A DNA stretch of 64,000 nucleotides from Gemmatimonadales bacterium. Lineage in GTDB: Bacteria; Gemmatimonadota; Gemmatimonadetes; Longimicrobiales; Gaopeijiaceae. Below, one piece after another: positions 17,923 to 27,438 of the stretch; the stretch's first letter is position 1; each line of letters starts with the position of its first letter. Under the pieces are notes generated by a model. That model was given only the letters and a program-made list of their open reading frames with translations. It searched no databases and was not told the DNA's origin. The position numbers were made by a program, and so were the translations under genes. The DNA lies in assembly GCA_007695225.1 (NCBI GenBank), contig REED01000025.1:1-64000 (forward strand), in the 5' to 3' direction.

Positions 17923-18309
17923 TCATTCCCCCGTCCACCAGGCGTCCTCCAGGTGGTGCACTTCCGCCTCCCCTTCGTGGGGATGGGGAGGAAGGCGCAC
18001 CGCGACGGCATCGAACCGGATCGCGTTCAGGTAGGGCAGGTCGCTGCCCCGGTCCCTGATCCAGGCCGCCGCAGCGCGCTCCACCTCTCGCCGCTTCCGC
18101 CATGTGATGCCCTCGAGGGGGAGTCCACACCGGTTTCCCCTGCGCGTCTTTACCTCCACGAAGGCCAGGACTCCCTCGCGGTAGACCACCAGGTCCAACT
18201 CACGGGGTCCGTCCCGCCAGTTTCTGGCCAGGACGGACCATCCTGCGGCAGCCAGGTGGTCGGCAGCCATCCCCTCACCCTGTCTCCCTCGCTCGTGTGG
18301 TAGCGCCAT
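17923..18309 (-). CDS. YraN family endonuclease-like protein (UPF0102)
   Basis: 128 aa. The PD-(D/E)xK-like core of the YraN family is present: GEGMAADHLAAAGW, RNWRDGPRELDLV and LAFVEVKTRRG. The biochemical role is unknown in the family, though a Holliday-junction-resolvase-like fold is known. The ATG at 18309 matches the family N-terminus; a frame to 18501 would overlap the DAHP synthase gene. Confidence 0.92.
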   Translation of the reverse strand: MALPHERGRQGEGMAADHLAAAGWSVLARNWRDGPRELDLVVYREGVLAFVEVKTRRGNRCGLPLEGITWRKRREVERAAAAWIRDRGSDLPYLNAIRFDAVAVRLPPHPHEGEAEVHHLEDAWWTGE

Positions 18310-18367
18310 GCCCGTAGGATAGGAATCCGCCCGGGGCGCAGGGAGGGTGGGATGGGCCTCCTGGAGC

Positions 18368-19417
18368 TCAGGGGACCTGTGCCGGCTCCGGCAGGGTGGG
18401 GACGAACTCCCGGCCCAGGGCCTGGGCGATGACCCGGATCTGCTCCATGAGCCCCTCGAACTGATCCGGGAAGAGCGACTGGGCGCCGTCGGAAAGAGCA
18501 CGGTCCGGGTCAGGATGGACCTCGATCATGAGCCCGTCGGCCCCCGCCGCCACCGCAGCCCGGGCCATGGGGGTTACCTTCGCCCGGATCCCCGTGCCGT
18601 GGCTGGGATCGGCGATGATGGGGAGATGGGAGAGGGCCTTCACCACCGGGATGGCCGTGAGATCCAGAAGATTCCGGGTGTGGCTGTCGAAGCTCCGGAC
18701 CCCGCGTTCACAAAGGATGACCTGGCCATTCCCCTCGGCCAGGAGGTACTCCGCCGCAAGGAGAAGCTCCTTGATGGTGGCGGACATCCCCCGCTTCAGG
18801 AGGACCGGCTTCCCCGACTGCCCTGCGCGACGGAGGAGGGGATAGTTCTGCATGTTCCGGGCGCCGATCTGGATGATGTCGGCATACTCCGCCACCAGGT
18901 CCAGCCCGTCCGGGTCCACGGCCTCGGTAACCACCGCCATCCCCGTGGCCTCCCGGGCACGGGCCAGGAGGATCAGCCCCTCCTCCCCCAGTCCCTGGAA
19001 GGAGTAGGGAGAGGTACGGGGCTTGAACGCCCCTCCCCGGAGGATCGTAGCGCCCATTCCCCGGAGGACCCGGGCGATGCCCACGATCTGCTCCTCGTTC
19101 TCCACGGCGCAGGGCCCGGCCATCACCACCACGTCCGAACCCCCGATCACGGTCCCGTTGTGGAGGGTGACCAGGGTATCCTCCTCCCTCCATTCCCGGG
19201 ACACCTGCTTGTAGGGCTGGGAGACCTCGATGACCTCCAGCACCCCGGAGAGGCCCTGCAGCCGGGCGGAATCCACCCGTCCGTCATTCCCGATGAGCCC
19301 CACCGCCGTGCGCTGCTTGCCCGGCATGGGTCGGGCATCGTAGCCCATGTCCTGGATCGTCTCCACCACCCGCCCGATCTCTTCCTCGGAGGCGCTCTGC
19401 TTCATCACCACCAACAT
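18368..19417 (-). CDS. aroF: 3-deoxy-7-phosphoheptulonate synthase (DAHP synthase, type I beta)
   Basis: 349 aa, first enzyme of the shikimate pathway, joining phosphoenolpyruvate and erythrose 4-phosphate. An N-terminal ferredoxin/ACT-like regulatory domain (about 1-70, opening [18 protein letters not shown]) is followed by the barrel with [41 protein letters not shown] and the C-terminal PSHGTG and [13 protein letters not shown] motifs. The N-terminal domain is typical of the beta subclass, often feedback regulated. Gene symbols for this subclass vary (aroF or aroG). Confidence 0.94.
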   Translation of the reverse strand: MLVVMKQSASEEEIGRVVETIQDMGYDARPMPGKQRTAVGLIGNDGRVDSARLQGLSGVLEVIEVSQPYKQVSREWREEDTLVTLHNGTVIGGSDVVVMAGPCAVENEEQIVGIARVLRGMGATILRGGAFKPRTSPYSFQGLGEEGLILLARAREATGMAVVTEAVDPDGLDLVAEYADIIQIGARNMQNYPLLRRAGQSGKPVLLKRGMSATIKELLLAAEYLLAEGNGQVILCERGVRSFDSHTRNLLDLTAIPVVKALSHLPIIADPSHGTGIRAKVTPMARAAVAAGADGLMIEVHPDPDRALSDGAQSLFPDQFEGLMEQIRVIAQALGREFVPTLPEPAQVP

Positions 19418-19459
19418 GGCATCATCTCTCGTCGTCCGTCCGGGAAGCCCGGCGGCTGT

Positions 19460-20308
19460 TCAGTTCTGGTTCGGAGTGGACGCATCGCCGGGAGGAACTT
19501 CGACCCTCCCGGGTCCCACCGTCAGGGTGAGGCCGTCCCGTCCCGTGAGGACGCGACCTGTATACCCTTCCCGAGCCAGAAGGTCCGGGAGGCGGTCAGG
19601 ATCCAGCTCGGGATAGAGGTGCGTCAACACCAGGAGAGCTGGTTCGGCTACCTGGGCCAGGGCCGCGGCGCTCCTGGGCGAAAGGTGGATCTCCAGCTCG
19701 GTGGGATCTGCCACGGCGCACTCTGCCACCAGGAGTCCTACTCCCTGGAAGAACGCCCCCAGGTCAAGATCGGGGCCCGTATCACCGGTATATCCGATGC
19801 TCAAGCCGTCATGGGGGCGGACCCCCTCGACCTCCAATCGCAGAGCCACGGCCTCGGGGGTGTGGCGGGCGGGGTGGGTCCGGAGGGCGAATCGGCCCCT
19901 GGGATCGTCCCACCTCCCATTCCGCTCCAACTCCACGATCTCCAAGGGGAAGCCCGGCGCCAGGACGAAGTCTCCATGGGCCGCGGCCAGGGCGCCGAGG
20001 ATCCGGTTGAAACCCGGCGGTCCCAGAAGAACCAGGGGTTCATCCCTCCCACCCGGAATCCCATGGTGAAGCGCCCAGAGGAGGGGCGCCAGATCTCCGA
20101 AGTGGTCGGTATGGAAGTGGGTGATGGCCAGATGCGTGAGCCCCCGCCAGGGCTTCTGAAAACGGTCCATCCCGTGGAGCGCGCCGGAGCCGCAGTCCAT
20201 GAGGAGGCTGAAGTCCGCCCCCTCCACCAGGTGGGCGGCGGACCGTCGGGTATCGTCGGGGAGGAGGACCCCGGAGCCCAGGATGGTGACACGAACCGGT
20301 ACGCTCAT
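19460..20308 (-). CDS. Metallo-beta-lactamase fold hydrolase (RNase Z-like)
   Basis: 282 aa. The metal motif THFHTDHFGDL gives HxHxDH, followed by further ligands in TGDTGPD and a late His in LVLTHLYPE. The order resembles ribonuclease Z or the related phosphonate/arylsulfatase group. The ATG overlaps the smc stop as ATGA. A tRNA 3'-processing role is possible, but the substrate cannot be settled from sequence. Confidence 0.85.
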   Translation of the reverse strand: MSVPVRVTILGSGVLLPDDTRRSAAHLVEGADFSLLMDCGSGALHGMDRFQKPWRGLTHLAITHFHTDHFGDLAPLLWALHHGIPGGRDEPLVLLGPPGFNRILGALAAAHGDFVLAPGFPLEIVELERNGRWDDPRGRFALRTHPARHTPEAVALRLEVEGVRPHDGLSIGYTGDTGPDLDLGAFFQGVGLLVAECAVADPTELEIHLSPRSAAALAQVAEPALLVLTHLYPELDPDRLPDLLAREGYTGRVLTGRDGLTLTVGPGRVEVPPGDASTPNQN

Positions 20309-23300
20309 CCGCCCACCCCGCCCGCCGCCGCGGTGACCAGCGCCTCCTCCAGGCGGACACCCACGATAGAGCTCACCCCCGGCTCCTCCATGGTGACCCC
20401 ATAGATCCAGTCCGCCGCCTCGATGGTCCGGGGATTGTGGGTGATGACCACGAACTGCGTGTCCCCCTTGAACTCCTCCAGGAGACGGATGAAGCGCCCG
20501 ATATTGGACTCGTCCAGGGGTGCGTCGACCTCGTCCAGGACGCAGAAGGGGGAGGGCTTGGCCAGGTAGATGCCGAAGAGGAGGGAGAGGGCGGTGAGGG
20601 CCCGCTCCCCGCCGGAAAGAAGATCGATGCGCTGGGTCCGCTTTCCCCGGGGCGATGCCTGGATCTCCACGGAAGACTCCAGCGGGTCCTCCGGGTCCTC
20701 GAGCCAGATGTCGCACTCCCCCCCCTGAAACAGCCGGACGAAGGTGTTCCGGAAGTTCTCCCGGATCTCCTGGAAGGTCTCCAGGAAGAGGCGGGTGGCG
20801 GTCTGGTTGATCTCCCGGATGGCGGAGCCCAGGTCATCCCGGGCCTCCACCAGGTCATCCCGCTGCTCCCGGAGGAAACGAAGGCGGGCGCTCTCCTCGT
20901 CGTGCTCCTCCATGGCCAGCATGTTCACCGGCCCCAGTCGATCCAGGGCCTGCACCAGTTCCTTGAGTTCCCCCCGGAGTTCCTCTTCCGTCCCCTCCAC
21001 CGGGGGAGCCGTGTCGAGGAGCTCGGCAAGGGGACGCCCCCATTCTCCTTCCAGTCGCTCCTCGATCCTTCCCACCCGACCGGTGAGTTCCCCGGCCTCC
21101 AGCTCCAGGCGATGGCGGTACTCCGAAGCCTCACGCTCCATGGTACGGGCTTCCCGGGCACGCTTCTCCCGGACGGCCAACTCCTCCTCCACCGCCGCCA
21201 TCCGCTGGTCCCGCTGGCGAAGGGCGTCCTCGGCCTCCTCCCGACGCTGGAAGAGGCCCTGCATGGCATCCTCTCCCTGGCGGCGGAGGGTGCCGGTGGA
21301 TTCCACCTCGGCCCGGGACTGGATCTCCTCCTCGTCCAGCTGGGCCAGGCGTCGATCCGCGCCCGCCGCTGCCTGTTCCAGCTCCCGTCCCCGATCCTGG
21401 ATCCGCTGGAGTTCCCCTTCCAGACGGGTCAGCTCCACCGTGAGCCGGGACTCCTCTCCCCGGGCTCGCTCCCAACTCTCATGGACCCGGGCCGTCCGGT
21501 TCCGGGCTTCCTCCCGGGCCGCCATGAGTCCATCCTCCTCGCCCTGCAGCCCCTCCAGTTCGGCCCGGGCCTCTCGAGCCCGCTCCCGGGTGCGGACGGC
21601 GGAGGTCCGGGTGGCCTCCAGGTGCCGAAGGAGGTTCTCCTGCTCCCGGACCAGGCGGGAGCGACGCTCCGATCGGTCCGACTCCTCGGTCCGTGCCTCC
21701 CGGTGGGCATCCTCAGCTTCCCGGAGCGTCTTCCGGAACTCCTCCAGGGATTCCTCCGCCTCGTGGAGCGCCTGTTGGGCAACCTGCCGGCCCTCCTGGC
21801 CCTCGGCCACTGCGGCCTCGGCGTCCCGGGACCGGGTCTCGAGCTTTCGGAGCTGTTCCTTCCGCTCCAGGAGGCCGGTGGCCCCCAGGGGGTTCCCGAT
21901 GCGCATCACCCCCCTGCGATCCACGGCGCTTCCATCCTCCGCCACCCGATCACCGATCCCCTCTCCCAGGGCGTCTCCCTCGCCCGTCAGCCATACTCCC
22001 TCCAGGAGGACCCGGACCCAGGGGGCGCCCCCTCCGGAGGCATGGATCCGGTCCAGGAGGAGAACTCCCCTGGCATCGCCCGCATCGCTGGCTCCGCCGG
22101 CATTACCGGCATCGCCGACCGAACCCTTTCCGGCACCCTCGTCCGGGACGGCGTCCAGGGGAAGGAGAATGAGTCCTCCCCCCTTCCCCCATCCCTCCCG
22201 GAACCAGCCGTGGACCCGGCGGGCCACCTCCCGGTCGCGGACCACCACCCCCCGTGCCTGGACCCCCAGGAAGGCCTCGGCCGCCGCCGCCGCCTCGGGT
22301 TCGGCGGAGATGAAGTCTGCCAGGAGCCCCAGGACCCCCTCCACCTCTGCGTCCAGGAGCGCCCGGATCACCGGGTCCACTCCTTCCCTGTCTTCTTCCA
22401 GGCGTTGGAGGGCCGCGAGACGGCCCCTCAAGCTGGAGGCCCTGTCCTGGGCCGCCATCTCCCGCTTCCGGGCCTCTTCCACCTGACCCCTTCGGAGAAC
22501 CACGGCCTCTCGGGCCGCCACGACCGCCTCCCTGGCCGCCTCCACGGCGGCCGCCAGGGTCTCCACCCGATCCCCGAAGAGGTCTCCCTGGGTGTCCAGG
22601 TCCCGGAGTTCCTCGGAGGAGGTTGCTACCTCCTCTTCCAGATGGGCGGCCCGCCGGTCCAGCTCCAGGGCCTGGGCCTCAGCCGCGTCTCCGTCCCCTC
22701 GGAGCTGGGCCGCTCGACGGGCCACCTCCCGCTCCCGGGCCTCGACCCGGTCCAACTCCTCCCGGGTAGCCGTGAGCTGCTCCTGGACGCGGGAGCTCTC
22801 CTCCCGGGCCGCCTCCACTCCGGAACGGAGCCGGGAGAGTTCCTCCGCTCCCTCCCTCTCTCGTCCCACCAGCTCCTCCCGCTCCTTCCGGGCCCGCCCC
22901 CCCCGCTCCCGGGCGTCCTCCCGCTCCTGGCCGATTCGGGCCAGCCGTCGCTCGGCGTGGCCGCCTCGCTCCGCCGCCACCGCCAGCTCCCGTTCCCACC
23001 GGGTCAGTTCCCCTCGGATCTCGTCCAGACGCCCCGCGGCCACCGAGCGCTCCTTCTCCAGAACGAGGCGGTCGGCCCGGAGGCGCTCCACCCGGACTTC
23101 CGCGGTCCGGATCTCGGCCTGCAGGCTCTCATCGGACTGCAGTCCGCCGTCCAGGGCCTCTCGGATCTCCTTGAGGCGTCCCTGCAGCCCATCGAGTTGC
23201 CGGCGGGCCAGGGAGACGTCCACGGCGAGTCGACGGTCCCGGATTTCCCCGTACCGTTCGGCGCGGCCCTTCTGCCGAGCCAGGGAGCGGACCTTGCTCT

Positions 23301-23895
23301 CCACTTCCCCGATGAGATCCTCGAGGCGCTGGAGATCCGCCTCGGCCCGCTCCAACCGACGGGACGCCGACTTCCTCCGGTCCTTGTATTTCCCGATCCC
23401 CGCCGCTTCCTCGAAGAGTCCCCGTCGCTCGTCCGCCCGATCCGAGAGGATGGCGTCGATCATCCGGTTTTCGATGATGGAGTAGGCGTTGGACCCGAGC
23501 CCCGTGTCGCGGCAGAGGTCCTGTATGTCCCGGAGACGGCAGGAGGAGCGGTTCAGGGCATAATCGCTCCCCCCGTCCCGGTAGACGGTCCGGGAGATCT
23601 CCACCTCCTCGAAGGGAACCGGGAGGGCGCCGTCTTCATTGGAGAGCTCCATGGAGACCTGGGCCCGATTCACCGGACGCCGGTTCACCGTCCCCTGGAA
23701 GATGGCCTCATCCATCCGGGCGCCCCGGATGGCGCTGGCCCGTTGTTCACCCAGGACCCAGCGGATGGCGTCGGAGATGTTGGACTTCCCGCAACCATTG
23801 GGGCCCACGATGGCTGTGATGCCGTCGTGGAAGACCACCTCGGTGCGATCCGCGAAGGACTTGAAGCCATGGAGGCGGAGCGCGTGGAGCCTCAT
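20305..23895 (-). CDS. smc: Chromosome segregation protein SMC
   Basis: 1196 aa condensin ATPase. The N-terminal head has Walker A GPNGCGKSN at 31-39; two long coiled-coil arms rich in Glu and Arg flank a hinge around residues 500-700; the C-terminal head has the signature LLSGGERALTALSLLFGIYL and Walker B FCVLDEVDAPLD. The start at 23895 gives the family opening LHALRLHGFKSF; a longer frame to 24150 would run into the upstream gene. The hinge carries a Gly/Ala/Asp-rich insertion (GDAGNAGGASDAGDARG). It is 13 bases downstream of a ParA-like gene and overlaps the hydrolase gene. Confidence 0.96.
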   Translation of the reverse strand: MRLHALRLHGFKSFADRTEVVFHDGITAIVGPNGCGKSNISDAIRWVLGEQRASAIRGARMDEAIFQGTVNRRPVNRAQVSMELSNEDGALPVPFEEVEISRTVYRDGGSDYALNRSSCRLRDIQDLCRDTGLGSNAYSIIENRMIDAILSDRADERRGLFEEAAGIGKYKDRRKSASRRLERAEADLQRLEDLIGEVESKVRSLARQKGRAERYGEIRDRRLAVDVSLARRQLDGLQGRLKEIREALDGGLQSDESLQAEIRTAEVRVERLRADRLVLEKERSVAAGRLDEIRGELTRWERELAVAAERGGHAERRLARIGQEREDARERGGRARKEREELVGREREGAEELSRLRSGVEAAREESSRVQEQLTATREELDRVEAREREVARRAAQLRGDGDAAEAQALELDRRAAHLEEEVATSSEELRDLDTQGDLFGDRVETLAAAVEAAREAVVAAREAVVLRRGQVEEARKREMAAQDRASSLRGRLAALQRLEEDREGVDPVIRALLDAEVEGVLGLLADFISAEPEAAAAAEAFLGVQARGVVVRDREVARRVHGWFREGWGKGGGLILLPLDAVPDEGAGKGSVGDAGNAGGASDAGDARGVLLLDRIHASGGGAPWVRVLLEGVWLTGEGDALGEGIGDRVAEDGSAVDRRGVMRIGNPLGATGLLERKEQLRKLETRSRDAEAAVAEGQEGRQVAQQALHEAEESLEEFRKTLREAEDAHREARTEESDRSERRSRLVREQENLLRHLEATRTSAVRTRERAREARAELEGLQGEEDGLMAAREEARNRTARVHESWERARGEESRLTVELTRLEGELQRIQDRGRELEQAAAGADRRLAQLDEEEIQSRAEVESTGTLRRQGEDAMQGLFQRREEAEDALRQRDQRMAAVEEELAVREKRAREARTMEREASEYRHRLELEAGELTGRVGRIEERLEGEWGRPLAELLDTAPPVEGTEEELRGELKELVQALDRLGPVNMLAMEEHDEESARLRFLREQRDDLVEARDDLGSAIREINQTATRLFLETFQEIRENFRNTFVRLFQGGECDIWLEDPEDPLESSVEIQASPRGKRTQRIDLLSGGERALTALSLLFGIYLAKPSPFCVLDEVDAPLDESNIGRFIRLLEEFKGDTQFVVITHNPRTIEAADWIYGVTMEEPGVSSIVGVRLEEALVTAAAGGVGG

Positions 23896-23908
23896 TCCGG
23901 TCCGGTTC

Positions 23909-24826
23909 TCAGGAGGCGGCGGGGAGGCCGGGGATCTCCACGAGTCCGAACCAGGCCGCCAGCACGACGAGAACCACGAGGACGAGGAGGACGATGAGGA
24001 GCGTCTTCTGCCTCCCCCCTCCGGAACGGGGGCGCGGGCCGGGTCGGGACGAGGCCGGTGGCCGGACCGGCCCGGATGGGCGCTCCGATGGCGAGTCGAA
24101 ACCCGAACCCGCCGTCGGAGCTGCTCCGGCACTGGAAGGGGCAGGTCCACGCAATCCCTCAGCGGAGCGATCCGGGGGAGACTGGGCGGGGAAAGGCTCC
24201 GCGGTGGCGGTGCCGGTGGCCCGCACGTCGGCCTGGGAATGGGCCGGTGCCCCCTCCGGGTGCAGGAGAAGGGCCGGAGGCAGGCCCTCGGGAGGAGGAG
24301 TGCCGGGACGGGCCATACGGAGGATGCGGTCCCCCCGAGCGGCCAGGAGGGAGGAGCCCGAGCCGCGGGTGGGAAGGAAGAGAAGACCCACCTCTCCCCG
24401 CTCCCGGAGCTGATCCAGCAAGGTCTCCCACCGATGGCTTCCCCGGAAGGCAGCCGGATCGGCCACTACCGTGCCCGAGGGCACGAAGCGGAAGGATTCG
24501 CCCGGGGGAGTGGTCTCAACCCGCTCCAGGGATGCCCCGTACAGGACAGCGTCGGAAAGCCCCTCCAGATTCGGAACCCGCAGGACTTCGTGGAGGGAGG
24601 GCGTCTCCACGTCCCCATCGATGAGCAGCACCTTCCGGCCACGGGCCGCCCATTCCCGGGCCAGCGCCACAGCGGCTCGTTCCCCCCAGAGATCCCCCCG
24701 GACACTGGCATCGACCAGGAGGGCGACGATCTCGCCCCCGTCCCGGGGAGGGAGTAGGACCCCATCGGGCCCGGATCCGGTATCGGGGTCAAAAGGAACC
24801 GACCGGTCCTTGGCTTCAGGGCTCAT
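23909..24826 (-). CDS. Degenerate ParA/BY-kinase-like protein with C-terminal membrane anchor
   Basis: 305 aa. Residues about 31-160 follow the ParA/CpsD plan (GEIVALLVDAS, then ARGRKVLLIDGDVETPSLHEVL and GLSDAVLYG), but where a Walker A GKS/GKT should be the sequence reads RGDLWGERAAVALA, without the Lys-Ser/Thr pair. A Pro/Ser/Ala-rich linker (about 190-270) leads to one strongly hydrophobic helix (about 272-293) close to the C-terminus, so the protein is tail-anchored. It directly precedes smc (13 bases). A non-hydrolysing scaffold is a reasonable guess; function is unknown. Confidence 0.72.
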   Translation of the reverse strand: MSPEAKDRSVPFDPDTGSGPDGVLLPPRDGGEIVALLVDASVRGDLWGERAAVALAREWAARGRKVLLIDGDVETPSLHEVLRVPNLEGLSDAVLYGASLERVETTPPGESFRFVPSGTVVADPAAFRGSHRWETLLDQLRERGEVGLLFLPTRGSGSSLLAARGDRILRMARPGTPPPEGLPPALLLHPEGAPAHSQADVRATGTATAEPFPAQSPPDRSAEGLRGPAPSSAGAAPTAGSGFDSPSERPSGPVRPPASSRPGPRPRSGGGRQKTLLIVLLVLVVLVVLAAWFGLVEIPGLPAAS

Positions 24827-24922
24827 GGTCTCTCCGGGGGGAGGGGGAAAGAGGATGGGCCAACAACCCTCTGGAGCGAAGGTAACCGTCGCCGGCGAAG
24901 CCGTGCAATCGGCGAGGGAGGG

Positions 24923-25294
24923 CTACTCGAACTCCTGCGTGGGAGCGTCGCCCCAGAGATGTTCCAACTGGTAGAAATCCCGGGCCTCGGGGTGGAAGAC
25001 ATGCACCACCCAGTCGACATAGTCGACGAGAACCCACCGGCCGCCCTGAAGCCCTTCCACATGGTTGGGGCGGACCCCCTCCTTCTTCAGCTCGTCGATG
25101 ATGCGGTCGGCGATGGCCTTCACCTGGATGTCCGAATTCCCGGTGGCCAGAAGGAAGAAATCGGTGGCCGAGGAGATCCCCCTCAGGTCCAGGGCCAGGA
25201 CCCCCTCGGCTTTCCGATCCAATGCCAGCTCCGCGGCACGCCCCACCTCCCTCGGAAGGTCGGAGATGCCGGTGGCTGGAGTCTCTTCCGTCAT
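24923..25294 (-). CDS. rsfS: Ribosomal silencing factor RsfS
   Basis: 123 aa Iojap-family protein that binds L14 and blocks 30S-50S joining in starved cells. Visible motifs are AEGVLALDLRGISSATDFFLLATGNSDIQ (given here in part), the conserved EGLQGGRWVLVDYVDWVVHVF block and FYQLEHLWGDAP. It lies 6 bases after rplI in a ribosomal gene group. Confidence 0.96.
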   Translation of the reverse strand: MTEETPATGISDLPREVGRAAELALDRKAEGVLALDLRGISSATDFFLLATGNSDIQVKAIADRIIDELKKEGVRPNHVEGLQGGRWVLVDYVDWVVHVFHPEARDFYQLEHLWGDAPTQEFE

Positions 25295-25300
25295 GCGGGC

Positions 25301-25756
25301 TTAATCCTCTTCCCTTTCGATCTTGACCTCTACCTCCAACGTCACGTCGGGATGGAGGCGAAGGGGCACCTGGTAGGCGCCCAGCGCCTTCAGCGGCTCC
25401 TCCAGGAGGAGCTGTCGACGGTCGACCTCGAAGTCCAGTTCCCGCTGGTTCAGCTGGTCCACCACGTCACCCGAGGTGACGGATCCGAAGAGCTTTCCTT
25501 CCTCCGACGCCCGGGCGTGGAAGGTGAGGGATACGTCCTCGAGCTGCGAGGCACGCCGGCGGGCCTCCAGATAGTCCCGACGGGATCGCTCCTCTTCCCG
25601 GGCCTGCTCCTCCTCGATGCGTGCCAGGTTCCCGGCGGAAGCCTCGTACGCCAGCCCCTGGGGGAGGAGGTAGTTCCGGGCATAGCCCGGCTTCACCGTG
25701 ACCACCTGCCCCGGCTCTCCGAGGTTCGCCACCGGCTGCTTCAGAATGACCTTCAT
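25301..25756 (-). CDS. rplI: 50S ribosomal protein L9
   Basis: 151 aa. The N-terminal L9 signature is complete: MKVILKQPVANLG, GQVVTVKPGYARNYLLPQG. A long connecting helix with Glu/Arg-rich sequence follows, then the C-terminal domain (GKLFGSVTSGDVVDQLN) and an acidic end. AAGGAG lies 6 bases ahead of the ATG. Confidence 0.97.
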   Translation of the reverse strand: MKVILKQPVANLGEPGQVVTVKPGYARNYLLPQGLAYEASAGNLARIEEEQAREEERSRRDYLEARRRASQLEDVSLTFHARASEEGKLFGSVTSGDVVDQLNQRELDFEVDRRQLLLEEPLKALGAYQVPLRLHPDVTLEVEVKIEREED

Positions 25757-25771
25757 GGCTTTCTCCTTCGC

Positions 25772-26713
25772 TTAGTCCGAACCGGCATCGCCGCCGCCGG
25801 CCCGAAGGGCCCGGGCCCGGAGATCCACCCAGGAATCTCCCACGCCCACAACCATGGCGCCCGCCAGAAGGACGGGTGCCGCCAGAACGAAACCGATGGC
25901 CAGGAGCAAGGCTCCCAGAATCCCGATCCCGCCCGAAAGAAAGAGGAGGACCGCCGCGCCCCTCAGGACGAAGAGGGCCCCCATGAACACTGTCAGATTC
26001 GCGCCCACCCTTCCCCATCCGGAACCCCACCCGGCCACCATGACCAGGACAACCCCCGCAATGAGGACCCAGATCATGGCGTCGGGGAACCGAAAGTTCC
26101 TCAGGGGGCCGAGTCCCTCACCCGACACCGAGGCCAGCCTGAGGTAGAACCACCAGGCCACCCCCAGCCCTGCCAGCGAGGCGAGTGCCAGGAGCGCGGG
26201 GAACACCCCGGCCTGCAACTCCGCCGTCCGCTGCACCGCTTCGCGCATCGCCCCGGCATCTCCCCCGGAGAGGAGCCGGAGCACCTCGATGGTGGCGGCC
26301 GCACCGGACTGGATGCGTTCCTCCACCAGCCAGTCCACTCGCGCCCATCCGTCCAAGGCCAGCAGGAGGGCCGCGGTCCACACCACCGCTCCGCCCAACG
26401 CCACGAGCGCTCTGGGGAAGAAGGTACGGGACGGCCACGCCATGGTGGCCGCCGCAAACCATCCCCCCACCAGGATCGCCCATCCCCGTTCCAGATACCA
26501 CAACCCGGTCGCCCCCTGCCCCAGGAAGACCACAAGACCCGCCAGGAGTCCCAGGAGCACCGGCCTGACCCCCTCACCGGGAAGGGTCAGGGCGAGAATC
26601 GCGAAAGGAACGAGGACGAGGAGAAGGGGCTGGCCCACCGAAAGCGCCAGCGTGAGCCCGAGGAGCCCCGCCGGCCGGAGCCAGCTACCCCTCCGCCCCC
26701 CCTGGTCCGTCAT
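25772..26713 (-). CDS. DUF2232/YybS-like membrane protein
   Basis: 313 aa with about eight hydrophobic segments. Position between rpsF-rpsR and rplI and the overall layout match the YybS/DUF2232 family, which often sits in this ribosomal operon. The function of the family is unknown; it may be a transporter-like component. It starts 9 bases after the fused rpsF-rpsR gene, so it is probably co-transcribed. Confidence 0.78.
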   Translation of the reverse strand: MTDQGGRRGSWLRPAGLLGLTLALSVGQPLLLVLVPFAILALTLPGEGVRPVLLGLLAGLVVFLGQGATGLWYLERGWAILVGGWFAAATMAWPSRTFFPRALVALGGAVVWTAALLLALDGWARVDWLVEERIQSGAAATIEVLRLLSGGDAGAMREAVQRTAELQAGVFPALLALASLAGLGVAWWFYLRLASVSGEGLGPLRNFRFPDAMIWVLIAGVVLVMVAGWGSGWGRVGANLTVFMGALFVLRGAAVLLFLSGGIGILGALLLAIGFVLAAPVLLAGAMVVGVGDSWVDLRARALRAGGGDAGSD

Positions 26714-26722
26714 CCTCCGGAC

Positions 26723-27364
26723 TCAGCCCTCGTGGTTCTGCACGTAGGGAAGAAGCGCCAGGAACCGGGCCCGCTTCACCGCCGATCCGAGCTGCCGCTG
26801 GAAGGGAGCCGTGACCTTCGTGGTGCGCCGGGGAAGGAGCTTCCCCTGCTCCGTTACGAACCGGGAGAGGGTCGAGACATCCTTGTAGTTCAGGAGTTCG
26901 ATCCGGGGACCGTCCACCCGACGACGCTTACCCCGTCCTCCGGAAAACTCGGGAGGCGACCCCTCCGCCTGGGCGAACTCATCGTCGTCGTCGTCCTCGT
27001 CCTCGTCCTCGTCCTCATCCTCGTCATCGTCGTCCCGCTCGAAGAGGGGCGACTCGGCGAGGATGGACATCCCGGAGGTGGGCTCGCCCTCACTCAGGAC
27101 AATGAGGTACCGAAGGAGCTCCTCGTCCAGCTTGAGGATGCGCTCGAATTCAGTGAGGGAGGCGGCAGGCGAGGTGAGCTGGGCCACCGCATAGTAGCCC
27201 TGTCCCTGGTCCTCGATCTTGTAGGCGAGCTGGCGTACGCCCCAATGATCGATCTCGGCCACCTCAGCGTCGTTGAGTCGGGCGTGGAAACGCTCCAGCT
27301 TCTCGCCCACCCGCTCTTCGTCCAGAGCCGGGTGGAAGATGTAGACGACTTCGTACTCTCTCAT
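26723..27364 (-). CDS. Fused 30S ribosomal proteins S6 and S18
   Basis: 213 aa, one uninterrupted frame. Residues 1-95 are S6 ([51 protein letters not shown]). Residues 111-129 are a run of Asp/Glu only. Residues about 143-213 are S18 ([42 protein letters not shown]). In most bacteria rpsF and rpsR are separate neighbours and the proteins form a heterodimer on the 30S platform. The ATG at 27364 gives the usual S6 start; one at 27379 would add five residues. A GTG before DGPRIE could start S18 alone, but GGAGG is 17 bases away, too far for ordinary initiation. Confidence 0.93.
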   Translation of the reverse strand: MREYEVVYIFHPALDEERVGEKLERFHARLNDAEVAEIDHWGVRQLAYKIEDQGQGYYAVAQLTSPAASLTEFERILKLDEELLRYLIVLSEGEPTSGMSILAESPLFERDDDDEDEDEDEDEDDDDDEFAQAEGSPPEFSGGRGKRRRVDGPRIELLNYKDVSTLSRFVTEQGKLLPRRTTKVTAPFQRQLGSAVKRARFLALLPYVQNHEG

Positions 27365-27438
27365 GGTTTCGATCCCCATGGTCCGTCGTGGAAACGGGCC
27401 CCGTCACGTGAGACGGAGCGGGTGTAGCCAGTGATGAT

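Noticed and set aside
20437-23997. 1186-residue open frame on the plus strand opposite smc.
   Set aside because: It runs opposite an unmistakable SMC gene, has Pro/Gly/Leu-rich shadow composition and no domain; long antisense frames are expected at this GC content.
26983-27035. Repetitive trinucleotide stretch that looks like a microsatellite.
   Set aside because: It is the coding sequence of the Asp/Glu linker of the S6-S18 fusion; low complexity follows from the amino acids.
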